A stretch of 6,036 bases of DNA, taken from assembly GCA_913009745.1 (NCBI GenBank), contig CAJVWL010000026.1:1-6036 (forward strand). Direction: 5' to 3'. This DNA comes from an uncultured bacterium. Its GTDB lineage: Bacteria > Patescibacteriota > Minisyncoccia > UBA6257 > Colwellbacteraceae. Within the stretch, counting starts at the first letter, position 1, and each line of letters starts with the position of its first letter. The position numbers and the translations under genes are program-made. Under the pieces are notes generated by a model. That model saw nothing but the letters and a program-made list of their open reading frames with translations, was not told where the DNA came from and searched no databases. Shown piece after piece: positions 1 through 4,812 of this stretch.

Positions 1-111
1 GTTGCCAAGCTTTATGATATAAAAAGCTAATCTGATTGCCTGTCGCGGACATATCCCGGGAAGTCTTGAGAAAATCTCAACAAACCTGCTAATTGCCTTA
101 GGTGTTTTCAT
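1..111 (-). CDS. recR: Recombination mediator protein RecR, N-terminal fragment (runs off left edge)
   Basis: Only the first 37 codons are present; the frame is open to the window edge. RecR is a DNA-binding ring protein that works with RecO (and RecF) to load RecA on gapped single-stranded DNA. The fragment reads MKTPKAISRFVEIFSRLPGI followed by CPRQAIRLAFYIIKLGN. This matches the RecR start: a helix, then the helix-hairpin-helix element LPG(I/V)GP(K/R) and a second helix containing RxAF. One oddity is Cys21 (codon TGT) where the family normally has glycine in the hairpin. The ATG at 111-109 lies inside the end of dnaB, giving a 14-base overlap in another frame, so recR is the third gene of a cysS-dnaB-recR operon. 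There is no clear Shine-Dalgarno site, so translation is probably coupled to dnaB. The zinc-finger and Toprim domains would lie outside the window. The family call is firm despite the short length. Confidence 0.85.
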   Translation of the reverse strand, partial: MKTPKAISRFVEIFSRLPGICPRQAIRLAFYIIKLGN

Positions 112-1462
112 TCTCGCGATATTGTTCTACGTTTTGAAAGCTTGCCCTTTGTTTATCAAAAAATAGTTTAACCGTTCCCTGCGGGCCGTTTCTGTGCTTG
201 GCGATAATAAGCTCCGTAATATTCTCATCCTCCGGCGGAACATTGGCGCCCCCCATATCTTTCGGATATAGAAACATTACCACATCGGCATCTTGTTCTA
301 TTGAGCCTGACTCACGCAAGTCGGAAAGTCTCGGTATCTTTACTTCACGCTGGTCAACCGCTCTGGACAACTGTGAAATTGTTAAAACCGGTACGTTTAA
401 TTCTCTCGCGAGGCCCTTTATGCCACGTGATATTTCTGTCACTTGCTGAACAGAATTATCGCGGTTATTTCGCGGCTGAATAAGCTGAAGGTAATCAATT
501 ACCACGAGGGCCAGCCCCCTCTGTTCCGTCTGCAGCCTTCTCGCCATTGAGCGGATTTGAATCACCGTTGGCGATGGCGTGTCATCAATGAAAAGTGGCG
601 CGTTGCTTAATTTATCAAACGCCGCTTGTATCATTTCAAAGTCTGTTGCGTCTTTCAGTCTGCCGGTACGAAGTTTCCATAAATCAACTTGCGCCTCCGC
701 GGCAATCAACCTATCTACAACCTGCTCCCTGCTCATCTCAAGAGAGAAAAATCCCACGGGCTTATTGTCGTGAACGGCTATATGTCTCGCGATATCCAGC
801 GCTAAAGAGGTTTTTCCAAAAGACGGTCGCGCGCCAAGAACAATAAACTCTGATCTCTGCAGTCCCGAGAGCAAGTTATCTATTCCGCGAAAACCGGTTG
901 CAACTCCCCTTAAACGTTCTCCCTCATCTCCCTGGTGTAATTTTTCCATCCGCTCGTATGCCTCTTTTAAGTCTTCTTTGATTGGAGAAAACTGCCTCGT
1001 TAAAGAGTTTTGTGAAATCGCGAAAATTCTCTGCTCAACCTGGTCTAGCAAATCATCAAGGTCTCCGGTAGATTCAAGCGCGTTTTCCGCAATCTGGGTT
1101 GATGCTCCTATTAGTTCTCTCAAAACACTCTTCTCTTTCACTATCTTTGCGTAATGCTCTATATGCGATGCCGTTGAGACTATATTGGCAAGTTCCGCAA
1201 GATAACTTGACCCGCCAATTTCTTTAAGTTTTTTAGTCTTTTTAAGCTCTGACGTAAGAGATAAAACATCAACCGGCTCTCGCTTATCCCATAGATTTAA
1301 AATTGCATCAAATATTATCTCGTGCGCTTTTTTATAAAAGTCCGATGGACTTAAAAAGTCGGCAATCAAAGAAACCGCATTTTTATCCATCATCAAAGCG
1401 CCAAGAACCGATTGTTCCGTTTCTATATCCTGTGGCGGTATTCTTATATCTTTTTTGGCCAT
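98..1462 (-). CDS. dnaB: Replicative DNA helicase DnaB
   Basis: This is the hexameric ATP-driven helicase that unwinds DNA at the replication fork and recruits primase. The 454-residue length is normal, with no intein. The N-terminal helical domain covers about residues 8-110, starting with the typical IPPQDIETEQSVLGALM. A linker follows (about 150-185), then the RecA-like domain. Walker A is GARPSFGKT at 210-218 (Lys217, Thr218). The catalytic glutamate is E242 in FSLEMS. Walker B is VVIDYLQL with Asp323. The ISQLSR motif with Gln364, the DLRESGSIEQDAD segment (381-393), and KHRNGPQG with Lys422 and Arg424 (arginine finger) are all present. The chosen ATG places the family's IPPQ motif at residue 8; the next Met residues (24-25) would remove conserved sequence. 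Its first 19 bases overlap the end of cysS and its last 14 bases overlap recR, so it is the middle gene of a tight operon. It is not beside rplI, its frequent neighbour in other bacteria. Confidence 0.97.
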   Translation of the reverse strand: MAKKDIRIPPQDIETEQSVLGALMMDKNAVSLIADFLSPSDFYKKAHEIIFDAILNLWDKREPVDVLSLTSELKKTKKLKEIGGSSYLAELANIVSTASHIEHYAKIVKEKSVLRELIGASTQIAENALESTGDLDDLLDQVEQRIFAISQNSLTRQFSPIKEDLKEAYERMEKLHQGDEGERLRGVATGFRGIDNLLSGLQRSEFIVLGARPSFGKTSLALDIARHIAVHDNKPVGFFSLEMSREQVVDRLIAAEAQVDLWKLRTGRLKDATDFEMIQAAFDKLSNAPLFIDDTPSPTVIQIRSMARRLQTEQRGLALVVIDYLQLIQPRNNRDNSVQQVTEISRGIKGLARELNVPVLTISQLSRAVDQREVKIPRLSDLRESGSIEQDADVVMFLYPKDMGGANVPPEDENITELIIAKHRNGPQGTVKLFFDKQRASFQNVEQYRENENT

Positions 1463-2820
1463 ACAAAGGGTCCGTAATGTGTGTCTTCTATCAGGTATTC
1501 TAAGTCTTCAATCTTATCTCTTAAAGCGTCCGCCTTAACAAACTGTTTATGAATTCTTTTTTCTTCACGCTGATCTACCAGTTTCACTACATTCGCGGGA
1601 GGTATGGCAAGCTCATCCGCAAAACCCATATTAAGCCCCAACACCTTGTCAAAGTCTAAAAGTAATTCCCTTTTTTGGTGTCCGGATAACAGCGTATCGC
1701 CGATAACACGCCAAAGTATGGAAAGAGCTTTTGGCATATTTATGTCATCATTAACCGCTTCAAGAAACTCCTTTCTATATTTTTTGTATTCGCCTGACTC
1801 CGTTTGTATCTTTTTTCCATTTGAAACAAAGCCAAAGTATGCGAATTCCCTATAAAGATTTACTAAGGTGTTTTGCGCGGCTCCGAGGGCATCCCATGTG
1901 AAATTGAGTTTTGAACGATAATGAGCGCTAAGCGTGAAATAACGAAACGCAATTGGCAAAAAACCTTTTTTCTTAATGTCATCAAGCGTATAAAAGTTTT
2001 TTAAAGATTTGGCCATCTTTTTTCCATTAACGAGAAGGTGTTCACCGTGAACCCAATAATTCACGAATTTTTTTCCCGTTGCACCCTCGGATTGTGCAAT
2101 CTCGTTATCGTGATGCGGAAATATCAAATCAACCCCACCCGCATGAATATCAAATGTAGGTCCCAGGTATTTCATGCTTAACGCGGAGCACTCTATGTGC
2201 CATCCGGGGCGACCTTCTCCAAACGGGCTTTTCCAAAAAGGCTCATTGCCCTTTCTTGACTTCCACAGCACAAAATCCTGCGCCTCTGTTTTACCGTATT
2301 CATCAGCGGAGACTCTTGCTCCAACCTTGATGTCAACTTTTTTTATTCTTGCAAGTTTCCCGTATTTTTTAAATTTTGATATATCAAAATAGACAGAACC
2401 GTCATCGCCTTTATATGCAAATCCGTTTTTGATTAATTTTTTGATAACGGAGATTATTGCGTCTATATTTTCCGTTACGAGAGGATACGCTTCGCTGTGC
2501 TCTATGTTCAGTTCATCCATATCCTCAAGAAATCGCTTCGTGTTCGGCTTTGTAATCTCGGAAATGTTTTTCTTCTTCTCTTTGAGGAAACGCTTAATAA
2601 TCTTATCTTCAACGTCGGTTATATTCATCACCTGCTTAACCTTATATCCATCGTACTCAAGTGTCCTTCTGAGAATATCTTCAAATACAAACGTTCTTAG
2701 GTTGCCGATATGAGCGCGGTCATAGACGGTCGGTCCGCATGTATACAAGCCGACATAGCTTTTTTTGATTGGAGTAAATGTCTCTTTCTTTTTTGATAGG
2801 GTATTTTGTATTTTCAGCAT
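1444..2820 (-). CDS. cysS: Cysteinyl-tRNA synthetase (class I)
   Basis: This cytoplasmic enzyme charges tRNA-Cys with cysteine using ATP. At 458 residues it is close to the usual 460-480. The class I Rossmann domain starts with LYTCGPTVYD; Cys28 is the first zinc ligand. The HIGH signature appears as HIGN (37-40). The other zinc ligands expected from E. coli CysRS (Cys209, His234, Glu238) are Cys211 in WHIECSA, then His236 and Glu240 in FPHHDNE. The KMSKS loop reads KMAKS (268-272), a mild variant. A helical anticodon-binding part follows, ending with the family's charged helix and an IEDT..G tail (444-450). It begins 57 bases after the rplU stop, behind a terminator and its own extended -10 promoter. 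The ATG is only about 11 bases from that -10 box, so the mRNA should have almost no leader, and no Shine-Dalgarno site is visible. Its 3' end overlaps dnaB by 19 bases in another frame. Confidence 0.97.
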   Translation of the reverse strand: MLKIQNTLSKKKETFTPIKKSYVGLYTCGPTVYDRAHIGNLRTFVFEDILRRTLEYDGYKVKQVMNITDVEDKIIKRFLKEKKKNISEITKPNTKRFLEDMDELNIEHSEAYPLVTENIDAIISVIKKLIKNGFAYKGDDGSVYFDISKFKKYGKLARIKKVDIKVGARVSADEYGKTEAQDFVLWKSRKGNEPFWKSPFGEGRPGWHIECSALSMKYLGPTFDIHAGGVDLIFPHHDNEIAQSEGATGKKFVNYWVHGEHLLVNGKKMAKSLKNFYTLDDIKKKGFLPIAFRYFTLSAHYRSKLNFTWDALGAAQNTLVNLYREFAYFGFVSNGKKIQTESGEYKKYRKEFLEAVNDDINMPKALSILWRVIGDTLLSGHQKRELLLDFDKVLGLNMGFADELAIPPANVVKLVDQREEKRIHKQFVKADALRDKIEDLEYLIEDTHYGPFVWPKKI

Positions 2821-2831
2821 TTTCTAAAACC

Positions 2832-2840
2832 ATTATAGCA
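2832..2840 (-). promoter_or_regulatory. Extended -10 promoter of the cysS-dnaB-recR operon
   Basis: Read on the minus strand, TGCTATAAT carries a perfect -10 hexamer (TATAAT, 2837-2832) with the TGn extension that can replace a -35 box. No good -35 hexamer stands 16-18 bases upstream. Only 11 bases separate the hexamer from the cysS ATG, so a start about 7 bases downstream would give a 5' leader of roughly 4-6 bases. It lies just after the rplU terminator, where a promoter for the next operon is expected. Confidence 0.7.
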
Positions 2841-2856
2841 CAATATAATTCTCCGA

Positions 2857-2865
2857 TTTATAGCA
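2857..2865 (-). promoter_or_regulatory. Possible second extended -10 element upstream of cysS
   Basis: The minus strand reads TGCTATAAA, a near copy of the downstream TGCTATAAT, with the two hexamers 25 bases apart. It directly abuts the T-run of the rplU terminator and has no convincing -35. If used it would give a leader of about 30 bases, still without a Shine-Dalgarno site next to the cysS ATG. It could be a weak tandem promoter or chance in AT-rich DNA. Confidence 0.35.
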
Positions 2866-2890
2866 AAAGCGGCTCCTCTATGAGCCGCTT
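2865..2890 (-). terminator. Intrinsic terminator of rplU, overlapping its stop codon
   Basis: On the minus strand AAGCGGCTC (2890-2882) and GAGCCGCTT (2875-2867) form a perfect 9-base-pair GC-rich stem around a 6-base loop (2881-2876), ending in a run of four U. The rplU stop codon TAG (2880-2878) is inside the loop, so one arm of the stem encodes the last L21 residues. The position between rplU and the cysS promoter fits a terminator that makes rplU its own unit. Confidence 0.85.
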
Positions 2891-3192
2891 ATTTTATTTA
2901 TTTGAACCTCGGTAAAGGGCTGTCTGTGCCCCTTTTTCTTTCTATATCTTGTCTTTGGATGATATCTGAAAACTATCTTTTTCTTCTCTCTTCCGTTGCG
3001 CAAGACCTTTGCCTCAACCTTTCCGTCTTTAATATACGGCTCGCCGAGTATAACCTTACCCCCATCATCTATAAGAAGCACCTTGTCAAACAAAACACCC
3101 GCGCCTTCCTCCACGCTCAATTTTTCTACTTTAATTTTGTCTCCGGGTGAAACCTTATATTGTTTGCCTCCCGTTTTAATTACCGCGAACAT
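2878..3192 (-). CDS. rplU: 50S ribosomal protein L21 (bL21)
   Basis: bL21 binds 23S rRNA in the large ribosomal subunit. The 104-residue form begins MFAVIKTGGKQYKV, the classic L21 start. The C-terminal signature GHRQPFTEVQI follows a very basic stretch (YHPKTRYRKKK), as in Patescibacteria L21. An upstream in-frame ATG at 3216 would add eight residues (MGQAENIN). I prefer the start at 3192 because L21 proteins normally begin with M(F/Y)A(V/I)I. The upstream ATG also sits right against a hairpin with no ribosome site before it, whereas the inner ATG follows a purine-rich GGCAGGCAG tract. In many bacteria rplU is followed by rpmA (L27), but here it is followed by a terminator and cysS. It has its own promoter and appears to be a single-gene unit, possibly with some read-through from the membrane-protein gene upstream, where I see no terminator. 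Confidence 0.96.
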   Translation of the reverse strand: MFAVIKTGGKQYKVSPGDKIKVEKLSVEEGAGVLFDKVLLIDDGGKVILGEPYIKDGKVEAKVLRNGREKKKIVFRYHPKTRYRKKKGHRQPFTEVQINKISGS

Positions 3193-3216
3193 ATTTATAT
3201 TTTCTGCCTGCCCCAT

Positions 3217-3234
3217 AATTCAACTTATTGAATC
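3217..3234 (-). promoter_or_regulatory. Small hairpin in the rplU leader
   Basis: In the transcribed minus strand, ATTCAA and TTGAAT pair perfectly around a TAAG loop, with a possible seventh G-U pair at the base. The hairpin lies between the predicted transcription start (about 3249) and the L21 start at 3192, and touches the alternative ATG at 3216. Ribosomal protein leaders, including L21 leaders in some bacteria, can be binding sites for feedback control, but this one is too simple and AT-rich to claim that. It may only help to choose the start. Confidence 0.35.
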
Positions 3235-3255
3235 TTATGAAGTATAACGGACTCT

Positions 3256-3284
3256 ATTAAAGCCGAGGGAGCCGCAAACGTCAA
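3256..3284 (-). promoter_or_regulatory. Sigma70-type promoter of rplU
   Basis: On the minus strand, a -35 box TTGACG (3284-3279, five of six to TTGACA) and a -10 box TTTAAT (3261-3256, five of six to TATAAT) are separated by exactly 17 bases. It sits in the gap between the membrane-protein stop and rplU. Transcription should begin near 3249 and give a leader of roughly 55 bases before the preferred L21 start. Confidence 0.75.
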
Positions 3285-3303
3285 GTTTATAATAAATGCT
3301 GTC

Positions 3304-3639
3304 TCAATTTATTTTCGCTATCAGAATGGAAACTATAAAAAATAATACGGATAAAAACACCGTAGTCCCTGCAAGTATATAGGAAATGAAACGCTCTTTA
3401 AGATATATCCTCCACGCCAAGAGAAGATTTACAATTACAATTGATACTGCTATTCCAAGTATGCCGAAAAACATCCCTATGTCCCCTAGTATGTCTGCCC
3501 TATTAGCCGAAACGTCAAAGTGGAAGATGAGCAGTCCTCCGGGCTCTTGCGGAAATCCGACAAAACCCACAACCATAGATAGGATTAAAAATAAAAAACT
3601 TGCGCCGAATAATGCCAAGATTACTTTATTCCTTATCAT
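3304..3639 (-). CDS. Small three-helix membrane protein, DUF1648-like, function unknown
   Basis: This 111-residue protein is almost entirely membrane-embedded. Hydrophobic helices lie at about residues 5-28, 53-75 and 85-109. Between the first two is a short polar stretch (about 29-52) with LIFHFDVSANRADILG. The pattern of one helix, a hydrophilic 'xxHFDxxxxxD' loop, then two helices with an Asn (Asn71) and a basic Y(L)KER turn resembles small DUF1648-like membrane proteins that recur in Patescibacteria; I base that on pattern memory, not a search. Its ATG overlaps the TGA of the isomerase gene as ATGA, so translation is very likely coupled and the two are co-transcribed. The stop codon is TGA. 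No enzyme motif is visible. It could be a membrane-associated partner or regulator of surface-sugar metabolism, but the only support for this is the gene neighbour. Confidence 0.85.
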   Translation of the reverse strand: MIRNKVILALFGASFLFLILSMVVGFVGFPQEPGGLLIFHFDVSANRADILGDIGMFFGILGIAVSIVIVNLLLAWRIYLKERFISYILAGTTVFLSVLFFIVSILIAKIN

Positions 3640-4613
3640 AGTATAAGCTTCTTGAATTCTTCCACCATTGGCACTTGTTCCGGCTCTACTCCATAATTTA
3701 ATGCCGTGTGATATGCCGTCCAGTCCGCAGTAATTAATGAGCTGAAGATTCTTTCCATTCTATTCGCGCCGGTTATCTCAACCGACAGAACTTCAAGCCC
3801 TCTGTCTTTATATAATCCCTCCAAAATTTCCATTCGCCTCCTAATGCGCGAATCATCTTCACTATCTTTCAGTAGAATGAATTTAAACTTTTCAGACAAA
3901 CCGCGTGTTGCGTCCTTGATGTCAAAGCCCGTCATCTCATTGTGGTTAAGTTCCGGAAAAATATTATAAAATGAAGGGATCTTGCCGGTTTCATTAAATT
4001 TTATTTTCCAATTATAAACTATTGACTGATTGCGTCTTGAGCCATAGATGACAGGAATACTTCCCTTAAGTTCATCTGCAAGCTCAACTCCTTTATTTTT
4101 TAGTTTATCCGGCTCCAAAGAGTCCGAAAGCTTTTCCGTCTCATCAAACAATTCTTTATTGCCGACTAGTTTAAGTAGGGCCCTCAACATAAAACCAAGA
4201 CTCATTCTCGGCTGGATTCCGGTATCGGGAAGTTTTATGTATGGAGCCCCATATTCATCCGCAAGCTCAAGAAGTTTTCCTCCTGTTGAAATTACGGCGA
4301 CTGGAAACTTTTTATCAATCGCAGAACTGAAAAAGTCTATTGTCTCTTCGGTGTTTCCTGAATATGAAATAGCGATAAAAAGTCTTTTCTTGGAATCATT
4401 CTCTATGTATTTCGGCAATCCGTATTCGTGATGAGCCGCTATGTCTATCCCCGGTTCAATTGCGCGCAGTATTCCTGCCACCAAACCCGACCCACCCATA
4501 CCGCCTATGATATACGAATCATATTCGGACAGCTTCTCGCCGTTTTTAATCTCGGGATTATATTTAAACTGTCCTGGAAACTCATTTATTGCTTTCTCCA
4601 TTTCTTTGTTCAT
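3636..4613 (-). CDS. Bifunctional phosphoglucose/phosphomannose isomerase (SIS family)
   Basis: This enzyme interconverts glucose-6-phosphate, mannose-6-phosphate and fructose-6-phosphate, feeding glycolysis and sugar-nucleotide synthesis in the cytoplasm. The 325-residue protein has two SIS domains. The first holds the phosphate-binding GGMGGSG (37-43) and SYSGNTEE (83-90). The second carries the isomerase C-terminal signature PELNHNE (220-226). By spacing against the Pyrobaculum enzyme (Arg135, Glu203, His219, Lys298), the likely active-site residues are Arg136 in IQPRMS, Glu208 in FNETGK, His224 in NHN, and Lys321 or Lys322 near the C-terminus. This is the archaeal-type bifunctional family, not the classical large Pgi. 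It is the first minus-strand gene after the divergent region at 4614-4812 and overlaps the next gene by four bases. No Shine-Dalgarno site precedes the ATG. Substrate preference cannot be read from the sequence. Confidence 0.93.
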   Translation of the reverse strand: MNKEMEKAINEFPGQFKYNPEIKNGEKLSEYDSYIIGGMGGSGLVAGILRAIEPGIDIAAHHEYGLPKYIENDSKKRLFIAISYSGNTEETIDFFSSAIDKKFPVAVISTGGKLLELADEYGAPYIKLPDTGIQPRMSLGFMLRALLKLVGNKELFDETEKLSDSLEPDKLKNKGVELADELKGSIPVIYGSRRNQSIVYNWKIKFNETGKIPSFYNIFPELNHNEMTGFDIKDATRGLSEKFKFILLKDSEDDSRIRRRMEILEGLYKDRGLEVLSVEITGANRMERIFSSLITADWTAYHTALNYGVEPEQVPMVEEFKKLIL

Positions 4614-4812
4614 TGTATTAAGTTTAACTTTAAGAATGATTTTTACAAATTGGCTACATAAACATATTAGTTATAAGGACAGCACAGCACCAATCATCCT
4701 CTTAATATATTCCTCCAAACCATCCTTGATATCTATAAGTGATGATGATTAACTTAAAGTAGAATTTGGGGAAAAATTTTAGATAACAAACAGAAACCAC
4801 CAAAAAAATATT
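4614..4812. other. Divergent AT-rich intergenic region
   Basis: These 199 bases separate the minus-strand isomerase gene from the plus-strand PEP-utilising-like gene and must hold both promoters. I find no tRNA, no strong terminator and no confident gene. A TAGAAT (4760-4765) is a possible plus-strand -10 about 47 bases before the ATG at 4813, without a good -35. Two related AT-rich motifs occur near the two ends, TTTAACTTTAAG (4623-4634) and TTAACTTAAAG (4749-4759). A minus-strand open stretch of 25 codons (4748-4671) could be a gene remnant. Confidence 0.6.
4621..4648 (-). promoter_or_regulatory. Weak candidate promoter of the isomerase operon
   Basis: On the minus strand, TTGTAA (4648-4643) and TAAACT (4626-4621) are 16 bases apart, giving partial matches to -35 and -10. 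The -10 would lie only 7 bases from the ATG at 4613, which would make the mRNA leaderless or nearly so, as predicted for cysS. The match is poor (four of six in each box), and an upstream promoter elsewhere in the intergenic region is equally possible. Confidence 0.25.

Noticed and set aside
66..80. Perfect hairpin TTGAGA-AAA-TCTCAA shortly after the dnaB stop, as a dnaB terminator
   Set aside because: It lies within recR codons 11-15, is AT-rich, and has no U-run after it on the minus strand. The recR reading frame continues through it.
198..846. Plus-strand open stretches opposite dnaB
   Set aside because: They are antisense shadows of a strongly conserved gene, show no domain and have no plausible start context.
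98..1462. Intein in dnaB, a common insertion site
   Set aside because: The Walker A region and the downstream motifs are continuous and the protein is of normal length.
2867..3278. GCGGCTC occurring both in the rplU terminator and in the spacer of the rplU promoter, as a shared regulatory repeat
   Set aside because: The match is only 7-8 bases, and the terminator copy is explained by stem pairing; chance is the simplest reading.
3285..3303. Terminator after the membrane-protein gene
   Set aside because: Only a weak AT-rich inverted repeat (TTTA/TAAA) is present, with no GC stem or U-run.
4048..4752. Plus-strand open frames opposite the isomerase and into the intergenic region
   Set aside because: They are Ser/Pro-rich antisense translations typical of shadow frames; the minus-strand isomerase explains the sequence.
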